This document shows, in pieces, positions 37,753-47,127 of a DNA stretch of 64,000 nt (position 1 is the first letter of the stretch; each line of letters begins with the position of its first letter). Below the pieces are notes generated by a model that was given only the letters and a program-made list of their open reading frames with translations, had not been told where the DNA came from and searched no databases. The stretch lies in the NCBI RefSeq assembly GCF_018333215.1, contig NZ_BORO01000008.1, forward strand, positions 1-64,000. Direction: 5' to 3'. This DNA comes from Oceanobacillus sp. J11TS1 (lineage in GTDB: Bacteria; Bacillota; Bacilli; Bacillales; Amphibacillaceae). The translations under genes and the position numbers were made by a program.

Positions 37753-37977
37753 TTAGTTTTTATGATGAGACGTTTTTTCGTCATCAGATATTTGTTGAGG
37801 TAATAATTCTTCTTCTAATACAGTTACCTTCTTTTTCAGCTGATATGTATCTTGCATCGTTGTAATAGACAGCTGTTCTACCTGACTTTCCACTTCCTCA
37901 AGGCGGTCGTTAATAAAGAAAGATAAGATAAACAAAGCAATTCCAATTACGACGATTGCCAAAATGGCATATAACAT
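37753..37977 (-). CDS. yqzD: YqzD-like small membrane protein
   Basis: 74 residues: one N-terminal membrane helix (about 3-21), then a coiled-coil stretch (about 25-60, EVESQVEQLSITTMQDTYQLKKKVTVLEEE written in parts) and a polar tail. Good AAGGGAGGG site upstream on the minus strand. Same partner order as yqzCD in B. subtilis; no known function. Confidence 0.65.
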   Translation of the reverse strand: MLYAILAIVVIGIALFILSFFINDRLEEVESQVEQLSITTMQDTYQLKKKVTVLEEELLPQQISDDEKTSHHKN

Positions 37978-38151
37978 TTTTAATTCCCTCCCTTTAAGTA
38001 CCTTTTATAGTTATACCATAAATTAATAGCAGTGACTATGCTAAAAGCAAGAGAAAATCATATAGGTAGTTACTTTATCCTTTACGAATAGGGGAATGTA
38101 AAGTTTGATGGTTCTTTTCAATTTTTTACGTCATCTCTTTAAGAATCCTAC

Positions 38152-38180
38152 TTGATTAATAGAGGAATCTCTGATAATAT
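38152..38180 (+). promoter_or_regulatory. SigA-type promoter of rpmG
   Basis: TTGATT (38152-38157), 17 bp, TAATAT (38175-38180). About 58 bp before the rpmG start. No Zur-type palindrome was noticed. Confidence 0.5.
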
Positions 38181-38237
38181 AATAAAAGTCTGTACAGTTA
38201 TGTAAAAAGGCAAGTTAGAAAGTTTGGAGGGATAGAT

Positions 38238-38387
38238 ATGCGCGTAAATATAACGTTAGCTTGCACGGAAACAGGAGATCGTAATTATATTACAACAAAA
38301 AACAAACGTAATAATCCTGAGCGTATTGAGCTTATGAAATACTCACCACGTCTTAAAAAACATACCCTACACCGTGAAACAAAATAA
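38238..38387 (+). CDS. rpmG: Ribosomal protein L33, cysteine-poor form
   Basis: 49 residues, [17 protein letters not shown]...[29 protein letters not shown]. It holds the position of B. subtilis rpmGA, but of the four zinc-ribbon cysteines only Cys9 remains: CTET replaces CTEC, and the second pair is absent (KYSPR). It should therefore be a zinc-independent (C-minus) L33. ATG 38238 follows TTGGAGGG. A terminator comes right after. Confidence 0.95.
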   Translation: MRVNITLACTETGDRNYITTKNKRNNPERIELMKYSPRLKKHTLHRETK

Positions 38388-38399
38388 GTACTAAAGAAA

Positions 38400-38436
38400 A
38401 ACTCTTATCTAATTTAATTGGATAAGAGTTTTTTTA
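38400..38436 (+). terminator. Terminator after rpmG
   Basis: AACTCTTATC / GATAAGAGTT stem followed by TTTTTT, just before the yqgN ribosome binding site. Confidence 0.88.
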
Positions 38437-38456
38437 CAAAGAGAGGTGAATGTTTC

Positions 38457-39035
38457 GTGTCAGAAAAACAAATTTTACGTCAAGCTATGTTGAAAAAGCT
38501 AGGTCAGCTCTCAAATGAGGAACGACAGCAGATTGAAAAAAAACAGCAGACACAATTATTTTCTTGCGCCGATTTTAAGCAGGCTAGAACAATCGGTATT
38601 ACGATTTCAACAGATATAGAGTGGGATACATATGCAATTATTGAAAAAGCCTGGGAGCAAGGGAAAATAATAGCTTCTCCTAAATGTATTGCAAAAACAA
38701 AGGAAATGCATTACTACACCTGGAACCACAGAAATCAAATTCAGCCTGGCTATGCCGGGATAAACGAGCCTAATCCTAAATTAACAAAATATATCGATTA
38801 TGATGATATTGATTTACTTATTGTACCAGGCGTTATTTTTGACCGGCTTGGTTATCGAATTGGCTATGGCGGCGGGTATTACGATAGAATGCTGGAGAAC
38901 TATAAAGGTTCGACCCTATCTCTTTGCAGTGAGATGCAATTCGTGAACCAAATACCGAGGGAAGTCTATGATTTGCCTGTAGAACAAATCATTACAGAAA
39001 AACGTGTCATAAATGTGCTAAATTCAAATATGTAA
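38457..39035 (+). CDS. yqgN: 5-formyltetrahydrofolate cyclo-ligase (YqgN)
   Basis: 192 residues. Substrate and ATP-binding pattern DLLIVPGVIFDRLGYRIGYGGGYYDR matches the MTHFS family. Converts 5-formyl-THF to methenyl-THF with ATP; useful beside the folate-dependent glycine cleavage operon further on. GTG 38457 has GAGAGGTGA seven bases before it; an in-frame start at 38418 would lie inside the rpmG terminator. Confidence 0.93.
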   Translation: MSEKQILRQAMLKKLGQLSNEERQQIEKKQQTQLFSCADFKQARTIGITISTDIEWDTYAIIEKAWEQGKIIASPKCIAKTKEMHYYTWNHRNQIQPGYAGINEPNPKLTKYIDYDDIDLLIVPGVIFDRLGYRIGYGGGYYDRMLENYKGSTLSLCSEMQFVNQIPREVYDLPVEQIITEKRVINVLNSNM

Positions 39036-39118
39036 TGCATAAGATTTCTTCCTCTGTTGACACTAGATGATGTATAAGCAGGCTGATTGCTTCAATCATT
39101 AAAATGGGGGTAAGAAAG

Positions 39119-39289
39119 ATGATGCGATTGTTCTTTATATTAACAATAGTTCTCTCCTTTATTTTTGTCATTATGAAATGGAAATACCGTATTTTAAATA
39201 CGATACTAAACTGGCAACAAGGGAGAAAATATCTGATTCCAATTGTCGTAAATATGCTCTTATGGATGAAGAAAAAGCGAGCGGTTTAA
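39119..39289 (+). CDS. yqgO: YqgO-like small membrane protein
   Basis: 56 residues: one membrane helix (about 3-20), then a basic segment around KWKYRILNTIL and a second hydrophobic stretch. Size and position between yqgN and yqgP fit B. subtilis YqgO. ATG 39119 follows GGGGG. No known function. Confidence 0.65.
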   Translation: MMRLFFILTIVLSFIFVIMKWKYRILNTILNWQQGRKYLIPIVVNMLLWMKKKRAV

Positions 39290-39398
39290 GCTAGATAATG
39301 GTGAAAAATTCCCTTCTTTGTCAATTGTTTAATATTTATATCCATAGTTGCGCAGGGTTATAAATTTTTGGTAAGCTTCAAAGAGGGGAGGATGATTT

Positions 39399-40946
39399 AT
39401 GGACATATCCATGCAATATAGAATGTATGAACTCGTAACAAAATTAACAGAACAAGGATTTCAAACCATTACAGGTGACGATGAAAGGGACGAAATCTGG
39501 CTGATGAAGAAAGCAGGCAGAAAATCCGATATTATTCGTGTGAAATCACAATCGTTTGATTGGTTTAACCAATTACGGCAAGATTCACTCGCTGCTTATC
39601 AGCAAATGCAGCAGATAAGACAATCTATTGTAAGCACCAATGCTGAATTTTATTCGATATACATAGCTAAAGAACAGCCGGTTGACGAATGGGGAAAAAT
39701 AAAACACCAGCCCTTTGGACAGGGAAACAGGAAATCTCCCAGAATGCATGTATACTATCTTAACCAAGGTGACGAAGAAAACGAGATTAGCCGCTTAAAC
39801 CAAGATTTAAATGTTTCGTTACCTGCAGGTGGAAGAGATTTAGGGGATATGGAAATAGAAGCGGCAGCAATTCAGATGAAAAAGGCACTCTTTCAAAAAA
39901 TCCAGGAAGAGCAAGAGAAACGCAAAAAAATATTTTCATTTTCCACACCACTGTTTACATACATATTAATCGCAATAAACGTCATTGTTTTTATTCTTCA
40001 AATAACAACTGGTGATTTGCAGAATACACAGCATTTAATTAATATGGGCGCCAATTTTAACCTGCTTGTTATGGAAGGTGAATGGTGGAGATTCTTTAGT
40101 TCAATGTTTCTTCACCTTGATTTTATCCACATTCTTATGAATATGATTGCTTTATACTTTCTTGGCACTGCTATAGAGCGGATATTCGGGAGAACCCGCT
40201 TTCTTTTAATATATTTTCTTGGTGGTCTAACAGGCTCTATCGCAAGTTTTGCTTTTTCAATAAACGTTTCTGTAGGAGCGTCTGGTGCGATATTTGCTTT
40301 GTTTGGGGCGCTTCTTTTATTTGGACTTATCTATAAGCAAATTTTCTTTCAGACAATGGGACATAGCATTATTGTTATTTTAGCTATTAACCTGGTGGTC
40401 GGATTTACCGATCCACAAATTGATATGGGGGCGCATATTGGTGGATTAGTTGGTGGTTTTTTAATGACTACTGCCATGTATGTCCCGAGAAGAAAGAATC
40501 AAAAATATCAAATTTTAGGTTTTCTTGGTTGGATTATTCTCAGTATAGGATTATTGCTTTTTGGCTGGTCATATAATACGTCATCTGTAGAATTTAAAAT
40601 AGAGGAAATACAGTCTCAAGTGGAAGAGGGAGAATTTCGTGAGGCTATTTCATTAGCGACAGAGACTCTAGATGAAACGGACGATGCTAATCTGATCCCG
40701 CTTTTACTTTTTCATCGGTCTTATGCTTATATTCAGCAACTCCAATTTGATAAAGCACGAGAGGATTTAGAAGATGCACTTCAATATGAGGAAGTCTTTC
40801 CGGAAATATATTACAATTTGGCAATTATATATTCGCAGCAGGGGGTAGGCATGGAAAAATTAGAAGCCATTATTGATGAAGGCTTAGATCAATTTCCAGA
40901 CAATGAGGACCTGCTGGATTTGAAAGATGATTTACAATCTTATTAA
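39399..40946 (+). CDS. yqgP: Rhomboid protease YqgP (GluP) with TPR tail
   Basis: 515 residues. Cytoplasmic N-terminal domain (about 1-180), six- to seven-helix rhomboid core (about 185-385) with catalytic Ser in GASGAIFAL near 295 and His in MGAHIGGLVGG near 346, then TPR repeats (about 420-515). B. subtilis YqgP cleaves the magnesium transporter MgtE and helps FtsH-dependent membrane quality control. ATG 39399 behind GAGGGGAGG. Confidence 0.95.
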   Translation: MDISMQYRMYELVTKLTEQGFQTITGDDERDEIWLMKKAGRKSDIIRVKSQSFDWFNQLRQDSLAAYQQMQQIRQSIVSTNAEFYSIYIAKEQPVDEWGKIKHQPFGQGNRKSPRMHVYYLNQGDEENEISRLNQDLNVSLPAGGRDLGDMEIEAAAIQMKKALFQKIQEEQEKRKKIFSFSTPLFTYILIAINVIVFILQITTGDLQNTQHLINMGANFNLLVMEGEWWRFFSSMFLHLDFIHILMNMIALYFLGTAIERIFGRTRFLLIYFLGGLTGSIASFAFSINVSVGASGAIFALFGALLLFGLIYKQIFFQTMGHSIIVILAINLVVGFTDPQIDMGAHIGGLVGGFLMTTAMYVPRRKNQKYQILGFLGWIILSIGLLLFGWSYNTSSVEFKIEEIQSQVEEGEFREAISLATETLDETDDANLIPLLLFHRSYAYIQQLQFDKAREDLEDALQYEEVFPEIYYNLAIIYSQQGVGMEKLEAIIDEGLDQFPDNEDLLDLKDDLQSY

Positions 40947-40951
40947 TTGAT

Positions 40952-40982
40952 AAACCAGGCTGAAAACGACAGCCTGGTTTTC
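40952..40982 (+). terminator. Terminator after yqgP
   Basis: AAACCAGGCTG pairs with CAGCCTGGTTT and a short T-rich tail follows. Confidence 0.85.
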
Positions 40983-41095
40983 GTTTATTCGGCTTCTAGA
41001 CGATATACTTTTCCGTTTGTTGCGACCTTATGGAATGTATAGTTTTCACCTAGTGATATAAACTATGGACATCCTATTACAATAAGGTGATAAAT

Positions 41096-42553
41096 GTGAC
41101 GCAGAAAATGCGGAAGGTAAATACAAATCTAAACACAAATGTTTCTTATTTAAAAACTTATTTAGCAATTGATAAGAGCTTTGATTTAATTTATTTAGAA
41201 CTGAACTATGCGGAAAAAGACATGGCCATGTTTATGGTTGATGGCTTTGTAAAAGATGATATTATGGCATTTATCATGCAATCCTTGCAAAGACTTGAGC
41301 CATATGAGCTAGAAATAGATACATTAAAAAAGTTGGTAAAAAGAGATGTTCCATTTATTGAAATCGAAGCGATGGATGATATGGATTCATTGATTGATTT
41401 TATTCTTTCAGGTGCAACCGTATTATTTGTAGACGGTTTAGAGAAGGCAATTATTATTGATGCAAGAACCTATCCAGCCCGCTCACCCGAGGAACCAGAT
41501 TTAGAGAGAGTTGTCAGAGGGCCTCGTGATGGGTTTGTTGAAACACTTGTATTTAATACCTCGCTAACAAGACGCCGAGTTAGAGATCGTTCTTTAAGAA
41601 TGGAATTTATGCAGGTTGGCAGGCGTTCTAAGACAGACGTGGTTATTAGTTACATTGAGGATATCGCTGATTCCAGACAAGTAGAGCGGATAAAAAAACT
41701 TGTTAAATCAATTGATACGGACGGATTGCCCATGGCAGAAAAGACGATTGAAGAATTCTTCAGTCATCGTTATTGGAATCCATATCCTGCTGTGCGTTAC
41801 ACGGAACGTCCTGATACGGTTGCGTCGCATCTTTATGAAGGGCATATTATTTTGATTATTGACGGGTCACCATGTGCCATGATCACACAAACGACTTATT
41901 GGCAACATTTACAACATGCTGAAGAATATAGGCAAAAACCAACTGTTGGAGCTTACTTGCGATTTGTTCGATTTATTGCCATATTTCTCTCATTAATACT
42001 CTTGCCATTGTATTATTTATTTACTGTACAGCCCGAATTATTATCACCAGCTCTTTCTTTTATTGGACCAGAAGATACCGAGGCTATTCCAATACTCGTT
42101 CAGTTTTTAATTGCCGAATTAGGACTTGATGTGTTAAGGATGGCATCCATTCATACCCCTTCGTCATTAGGCACAGCACTGGGGCTAGTCGCTGCAATTA
42201 TGATTGGTGAGGTTTCTGTACAGGTAGGTTGGTTTTCACATGAAGTAGTGTTATATATTGCCACTGCAGCAATTGGTTCTTATGCAACGCCAAGTTATGA
42301 ATTAAGTATGGCGAATCGACTTGTACGTTTATTTCTATTATTTACCACTGCTTTGTTTGGTGTGAGTGGCTACGTTGCTGGCGTGACAGTTTGGCTGCTA
42401 TTTTTAATAAAGATGAGAACGATGGATACACCTTATTTTTGGCCAATGGTTCCTTTCTCAGCAAAAAATATGCGTGATACATTTATTCGCTTTCCAATCC
42501 CAGTAAGACATCTAAGGCCGTCTATATTAAGACCAAAAGATCCAGATCGTTAA
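41096..42553 (+). CDS. spoVAF: Spore germination protein SpoVAF (GerA-like)
   Basis: About 485 residues. Cytoplasmic N-terminal domain (about 1-290) related to GerA A-subunits and four to five membrane helices (about 290-440) with ATPSYELSMANRLVRLFLL. Part of the SpoVA group that moves dipicolinic acid during sporulation and germination. GTG 41096 follows AAGGTGA. No other spoVA gene is nearby, and B. subtilis has spoVAF within its own operon, so the gene has moved or is an extra copy. Confidence 0.9.
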   Translation: MTQKMRKVNTNLNTNVSYLKTYLAIDKSFDLIYLELNYAEKDMAMFMVDGFVKDDIMAFIMQSLQRLEPYELEIDTLKKLVKRDVPFIEIEAMDDMDSLIDFILSGATVLFVDGLEKAIIIDARTYPARSPEEPDLERVVRGPRDGFVETLVFNTSLTRRRVRDRSLRMEFMQVGRRSKTDVVISYIEDIADSRQVERIKKLVKSIDTDGLPMAEKTIEEFFSHRYWNPYPAVRYTERPDTVASHLYEGHIILIIDGSPCAMITQTTYWQHLQHAEEYRQKPTVGAYLRFVRFIAIFLSLILLPLYYLFTVQPELLSPALSFIGPEDTEAIPILVQFLIAELGLDVLRMASIHTPSSLGTALGLVAAIMIGEVSVQVGWFSHEVVLYIATAAIGSYATPSYELSMANRLVRLFLLFTTALFGVSGYVAGVTVWLLFLIKMRTMDTPYFWPMVPFSAKNMRDTFIRFPIPVRHLRPSILRPKDPDR

Positions 42554-42620
42554 TTCGATTTGGATCTTACTCGTATTTCCCATTTCGCTGCCCATTTGAT
42601 ATAATACTCTTGGTGATTAC

Positions 42621-42833
42621 ATGCAAAATATACATGATGTACGGAAACTGTTGATGAAGTTTGGCACTTTTATTTATACGACAGATCGCTTAGGTGACTT
42701 AGAATTAATGATGATGGAAATGAATGATTTATATGAATGGAAATTAATTAGCAGCCAGCAATTCCAGCAAGCTGTATTACTTTTGAAAAAAGAAATGAGA
42801 GAATATAAGAAGGGAATTAGAATAAATGACTGA
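42621..42833 (+). CDS. yqgQ: DUF910 protein YqgQ
   Basis: 70 residues, helical, soluble, with MQNIHDVRKLLMKFGTFIYT typical of the YqgQ/DUF910 family, known as a three-helix bundle that binds nucleic acid. Overlaps glcK by 8 bp, so coupled translation. Start ATG 42621 has a weak site. Same partner as in B. subtilis. Confidence 0.9.
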   Translation: MQNIHDVRKLLMKFGTFIYTTDRLGDLELMMMEMNDLYEWKLISSQQFQQAVLLLKKEMREYKKGIRIND

Positions 42834-43782
42834 ATTATTAGTAGGGGTAGATATTGGCGGGACAACGGTAAAAATTGGATTTATTGCAGAAGACGGAAAA
42901 ATTCAAGAAAAGTGGGAAATTCCTACAGACCTAACAAATGAAGGGGAAAATATTATTTCTGATATATGGAAAAGTATTGATTCGAAATTAAAGATGTCTT
43001 CCATGGCTAATCCTTCTATTAAAGGAATCGGTGTCGGAGCACCGGGATTTGTTGATGCGCATGCTGGTATTATTACAGAAGCGGTTAATATCGGGTGGAA
43101 AGATTTACATTTAGCGGAAGAACTTGAAAAATTAGCGGGAGTTCCTGTTTATGTTGAGAATGACGCTAATATTGCTGTATTAGGGGAAAATTGGATTGGT
43201 GCAGGAAATCAATCTGAGAATTTAATAGCGATTACATTAGGTACAGGCGTTGGCGGTGGAATTATTGCAAATGGTTCTATTTTAAATGGTGTAAACGGGA
43301 TGGCTGGAGAAATTGGCCATATAGAAGCAATAGAAAATGGGCATCCCTGTAATTGCGGAAAGAAAGGTTGCTTAGAAACGATTGCCTCTGCGACAGGAAT
43401 TGTTCGGCAAGCAATGGAAAAAATACACACACAGCCTGAATCTTTATTAGCAAAATTATTTCAAAAAGAGGGAAGGATTTCTGCAAAAAATGTTTTTGAC
43501 TTGGCAAAGCAAGGAGACCAGGCTTCTGGGGAGATCGTTGACTACACAGCGGACGTGTTAGGGAAAGCAATTGCAAATATGTCAGTTATTATTAATCCTT
43601 CCAATATTTTGATTGGCGGTGGGGTCTCAAACGCCGGAGATCAATTAATTGACGCTATAGTAAAAGCGTTTAGAAAGCATGCTCTGCCGAAAGTTAGTGA
43701 GGTATGTACCATTAAAACTTGTCAACTTGGCAATGATGCTGGAATTATTGGCGGAGCATATTTAGTTTACGAGAATAATTAA
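42826..43782 (+). CDS. glcK: Glucokinase (ROK family)
   Basis: 318 residues. N-terminal ATP-binding VGVDIGGTTVKIG, ROK signature with GEIGHIE and the zinc-binding CNCGKKGC near 175-182. Phosphorylates free glucose entering glycolysis. Located after yqgQ as in B. subtilis. No DNA-binding domain, so an enzyme rather than a ROK repressor. Confidence 0.96.
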   Translation: MTELLVGVDIGGTTVKIGFIAEDGKIQEKWEIPTDLTNEGENIISDIWKSIDSKLKMSSMANPSIKGIGVGAPGFVDAHAGIITEAVNIGWKDLHLAEELEKLAGVPVYVENDANIAVLGENWIGAGNQSENLIAITLGTGVGGGIIANGSILNGVNGMAGEIGHIEAIENGHPCNCGKKGCLETIASATGIVRQAMEKIHTQPESLLAKLFQKEGRISAKNVFDLAKQGDQASGEIVDYTADVLGKAIANMSVIINPSNILIGGGVSNAGDQLIDAIVKAFRKHALPKVSEVCTIKTCQLGNDAGIIGGAYLVYENN

Positions 43783-43863
43783 TATATCTTTAGACTTGAT
43801 TTTTTTTGATTATCTACTAAAATAGTAATTTATGAACGGGTAATAAAATAAAATGATTAAATG

Positions 43864-43907
43864 TGAAACCTTTTTTCTTGCCAATTCGTTATAATAAGTT
43901 GTACAAT
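43864..43907 (+). promoter_or_regulatory. ECF-type and SigA-type promoter candidates before ltaS
   Basis: TGAAAC 43864-43869, T-rich, then CGTT 43887-43890 with 17 bp between, the same layout as before yqeZ. An overlapping SigA candidate is TTGCCA 43878-43883 with TACAAT 43902-43907. Bacillus LTA synthases are partly under the envelope-stress factor sigma-M, which fits, but CGTT is not the ideal -10. Confidence 0.5.
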
Positions 43908-44003
43908 TCTTTAACTGTAAGTCTATACAAGTTAATAAAATGGGAAGTAATATGTTAAAGTACCATCAATAGCATTCCTGTTTTTATTTAGGAGAGGATA
44001 CGA

Positions 44004-45956
44004 ATGAAACGATTTAAAAAGCCAAAGATACCATTATATATTATTGCAGCACTTCTTCTTGGGCTGAAAACGTATATTGCTTACCGATTTATATTTAATG
44101 TTGAACTGGATAACTCCATGCAAGAATTAATCTTGTTTATTAATCCTTTTGTTTCTGCATTTTTAATTCTAGCATTAGGAGTCTGGTTTAATAAGACTTC
44201 TAGACAAATGAAGTATATTCGTTATGCAACATTGCTTGCGTCTGTACTAATCTGGGCGAACCTTGTATTTTATCGCCAATTTACAGACTTCATAACCATT
44301 CCACAATTATTTATGGGAAGTAATATGACAGATTTAGGGTCTAGTATTCTAACCTTAATTAAGCCATGGGATCTTCTATTATTTGTGGATGCTGCAATTG
44401 TTTGGTATTTAAGTAAAAAATATGAAGGAAGTCTATCTGTACAGTATCCAAGAAGCGGTAAAGTCGGCGCTTTAGCATTCTCATTAGTTTTACTGGCAGG
44501 TAACTTTTTCTTAGCGGAAATGGAAAGACCACAGCTTTTCACTCGTGGATTCGATCGCGAATATTTAGTGAAAAATATTGGTCTATTTAACTATCACGTA
44601 TACGATATTGTGATACATTCTAAAAACGAATCACAGCGCGTATTTGCGGATGGAAATGAAATTCCAGAGATACAGGATTATATTAAAGAAAATGTAGAAC
44701 ATGAAACCAGTGAAAAAATGAATGGTATTGCCAAGGGCAAAAATATCATTTTCCTTAATGCAGAGTCACTGCAGCATTTTGTAATGAATAGCGAAGTGAA
44801 TGGGGAAGAGGTTACACCGTTCCTTAATCAATTGGCTCAGGATGAGGATACGTATTACTTTGACAACTTCTATGAACAAACTGGTCAAGGGAATACGTCT
44901 GATTCGGAGTTTCTGGTAGAAAACTCACTGTATCCACTGTCTCGTGGTGCTGTATTCTTTACGCATGGAAACAATGAATATCATTCGTTCCCAGAGATGA
45001 TTAAAGAAGCAGGCTATACTTCTGCAGTACTGCATGCAAATAATAAAAGTTTTTGGAACAGGGATGCAATGTATGACAGTTTAAACATTGATGAATTCTT
45101 TGGAGAAGAGTCTTACGATGTAACACCTGAAGACTCTGTAGGATGGGGCTTGAAGGATAAGCCATTCTTTGAACAATCCATCCCTCTTCTAGAATCATTA
45201 GAAGAGCCATTCTATTCAAAAATGATTTTGTTAACAAATCACTTCCCGTTTGAATTGGATGAGGAAGACGCAACTATTGATAAATTTGATTCAAATTCCA
45301 ATACGTTAAACAGTTATATTCCAACTGTTCGTTATATGGATGAAGCAATCGAAGAATTCTTTGCTGAACTGAAAGAATCTGGTCTTTATGAAGATTCCAT
45401 TATTGTTATTATGGGGGACCATATTGGAATTAGTGCTAACCATAATAAAGCAATGGCAAAGTATTTAGATAAAGAAGAAATTACGCCATACGATCAAGTT
45501 CAATTACAGCGAGTACCACTATTTATTCATATTCCCGGAGATGGAAATGGAAAAACCATCGATACGGTTACAGGTCAAATTGATTTAAAACCAACCATGC
45601 TAAATATGCTTGGTGTTGATTCAGGAGAAGATATCTATTTCGGTAATGACTTATTCAGCGACGATAGAAAAGTCTATGTAGCATTACGAAATGGTGACTT
45701 TGTAAGTGAAGATTTTGTGAAAACTGCGGGTTCTTGCTATGATCGTGAAACAGGTGAATTAATTGACGAAGTTGCAGAAGAAGAGACAGATTCGGAAACA
45801 GGAGAAGATGCTGAAGAAGCCGAAAAAGAATTAGAGAGCGTAGAAAGTGCTTGCGATGCAATCCAAGAAAAGGTTGATACAGAACTTTCTTACTCTGATT
45901 CCATTATATACGGTGACTTATTCCGATTTGTTGATTTTGGAGATGAAGAGAAATAA
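44004..45956 (+). CDS. yqgS: Lipoteichoic acid synthase family protein (YqgS-like)
   Basis: 650 residues. Five membrane helices (about 8-180) then an extracytoplasmic sulfatase-fold domain with the catalytic threonine in GQGNTSDSE (about residue 297), metal-site region IMGDHIG, and a Ser/Glu/Asp-rich insert near 588-620. Polymerises or primes glycerol-phosphate chains from phosphatidylglycerol. Position after glcK matches yqgS. Usual LtaS length is ~640-650. ATG 44004 behind TAGGAGAGG. Confidence 0.93.
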   Translation: MKRFKKPKIPLYIIAALLLGLKTYIAYRFIFNVELDNSMQELILFINPFVSAFLILALGVWFNKTSRQMKYIRYATLLASVLIWANLVFYRQFTDFITIPQLFMGSNMTDLGSSILTLIKPWDLLLFVDAAIVWYLSKKYEGSLSVQYPRSGKVGALAFSLVLLAGNFFLAEMERPQLFTRGFDREYLVKNIGLFNYHVYDIVIHSKNESQRVFADGNEIPEIQDYIKENVEHETSEKMNGIAKGKNIIFLNAESLQHFVMNSEVNGEEVTPFLNQLAQDEDTYYFDNFYEQTGQGNTSDSEFLVENSLYPLSRGAVFFTHGNNEYHSFPEMIKEAGYTSAVLHANNKSFWNRDAMYDSLNIDEFFGEESYDVTPEDSVGWGLKDKPFFEQSIPLLESLEEPFYSKMILLTNHFPFELDEEDATIDKFDSNSNTLNSYIPTVRYMDEAIEEFFAELKESGLYEDSIIVIMGDHIGISANHNKAMAKYLDKEEITPYDQVQLQRVPLFIHIPGDGNGKTIDTVTGQIDLKPTMLNMLGVDSGEDIYFGNDLFSDDRKVYVALRNGDFVSEDFVKTAGSCYDRETGELIDEVAEEETDSETGEDAEEAEKELESVESACDAIQEKVDTELSYSDSIIYGDLFRFVDFGDEEK

Positions 45957-45958
45957 TT

Positions 45959-46000
45959 AAAAGAACGACACAGGTAATTCGTATCCTGTGTCGTTCTTTT
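45959..46000 (+). terminator. Terminator after yqgS
   Basis: Perfect 16-bp stem AAAAGAACGACACAGG / CCTGTGTCGTTCTTTT. Confidence 0.92.
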
Positions 46001-46105
46001 AAAATTTTATTCCGCATATATGGAGTACATAATCTTACGATGGTTTGTGTGGATGCTACGAAAGGAAGGGGAATAAGTTGGAAAAGAAGTGACTTAGAAA
46101 ATAAA

Positions 46106-46144
46106 AAAGATTCTTTCTATCTTGTTTAAATAGAAAGAATCTTT
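46106..46144. terminator. Terminator of yqgW (minus strand)
   Basis: Perfect 15-bp inverted repeat AAAGATTCTTTCTAT / ATAGAAAGAATCTTT just after the yqgW stop. Confidence 0.85.
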
Positions 46145-46149
46145 CTGTT

Positions 46150-46323
46150 TTAGCCAATGATTTCTGAAATAATGGTCGCAACGGAAAAGAACCCAAAGAC
46201 AATAGCAGCTAGAGCAGAGAATAACAACGCCAGTATATTTTTATATTTCAACTGACGAATCACGGATACGACCGCTAATAGCGCTACAAATAAAAATAAA
46301 ATTCCTAATACAATATGAGCCAT
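46150..46323 (-). CDS. yqgW: DUF2759 protein YqgW
   Basis: 57 residues with two membrane helices (about 3-22 and 33-52). MAHIVLGILFLFVALLAVVS opens the DUF2759 family. The start at 46323 is chosen since AAGGAGG stands just before it; a TTG seven codons earlier lies inside that site. Function unknown; minus strand between yqgS and yqgX. Confidence 0.85.
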   Translation of the reverse strand: MAHIVLGILFLFVALLAVVSVIRQLKYKNILALLFSALAAIVFGFFSVATIISEIIG

Positions 46324-46464
46324 CCGAATTTTCCTCCTTTTCAACGTAACTATACTTGTGTAAAAAGTCAGTTTTTAATACTATGTAATTATCGTTAAGC
46401 TATTTATATTTTATAGTATTTCCAAGTGTTTGTCGAGTTATTATAAAAGAATGGAGAGATGATG

Positions 46465-47094
46465 ATGGAAATTATTACGATGCCGGTAGGTTTAGTTCAG
46501 GCAAACTGTTATATCGTGTATAACAAAGAGGACAAAAATGCTTTAGTTATTGATCCAGGTGGAGAGCCAGATAAGATAATTGATGCGATTGACAGTCAGC
46601 AGTTAAACGTGAAAGCAATTTTACTAACTCATGCACATTTCGATCATATTGGCGGATTGGATGGTATTAGAAATTCTACAAATGCGCCAGTGTATCTTCA
46701 TAAATCCGAATGGAATTGGTTAGCTGAGCCAGCTTTAAATGGGTCAGCTAAATTAATGGGAGAGACAATAACTGCAGCAGCGGCGGATAAAGAGTTAGAA
46801 GAGGGTTCCATTGATATTGGCGGATTTACAATAGAGATATTACATACACCTGGACATTCACCAGGAAGTGTTAGTTTTGTTTTTCCAGATGATAACTTTG
46901 CTATCAGTGGAGACGTATTATTTCAACAGGGGATCGGCAGAACAGACTTAGTGGAAGGGGATATGGCAACATTGGAAAAATCGATTAGGACGAAATTATA
47001 TCGTTTAGCAGATGATTTAACAATACTACCTGGTCATGGACCTGCAACCACCATTGGTTATGAGAAGAAAAACAATCCTTTTTTTCCTGCATAG
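46465..47094 (+). CDS. yqgX: MBL-fold hydrolase, glyoxalase II-like (YqgX)
   Basis: 209 residues. Zinc motif THAHFDHIGG plus GHSPGSVSF and LPGHGPATT give the complete metallo-beta-lactamase set of the GloB-like family. Substrate not certain; possibly S-lactoyl-bacillithiol or a related thioester. Three ATG codons in a row (46459, 46462, 46465); GGAGA spacing favours the last. Confidence 0.92.
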   Translation: MEIITMPVGLVQANCYIVYNKEDKNALVIDPGGEPDKIIDAIDSQQLNVKAILLTHAHFDHIGGLDGIRNSTNAPVYLHKSEWNWLAEPALNGSAKLMGETITAAAADKELEEGSIDIGGFTIEILHTPGHSPGSVSFVFPDDNFAISGDVLFQQGIGRTDLVEGDMATLEKSIRTKLYRLADDLTILPGHGPATTIGYEKKNNPFFPA

Positions 47095-47127
47095 TGGTAT
47101 CAAGAAACTTTTAGCATGAATAAAGAG

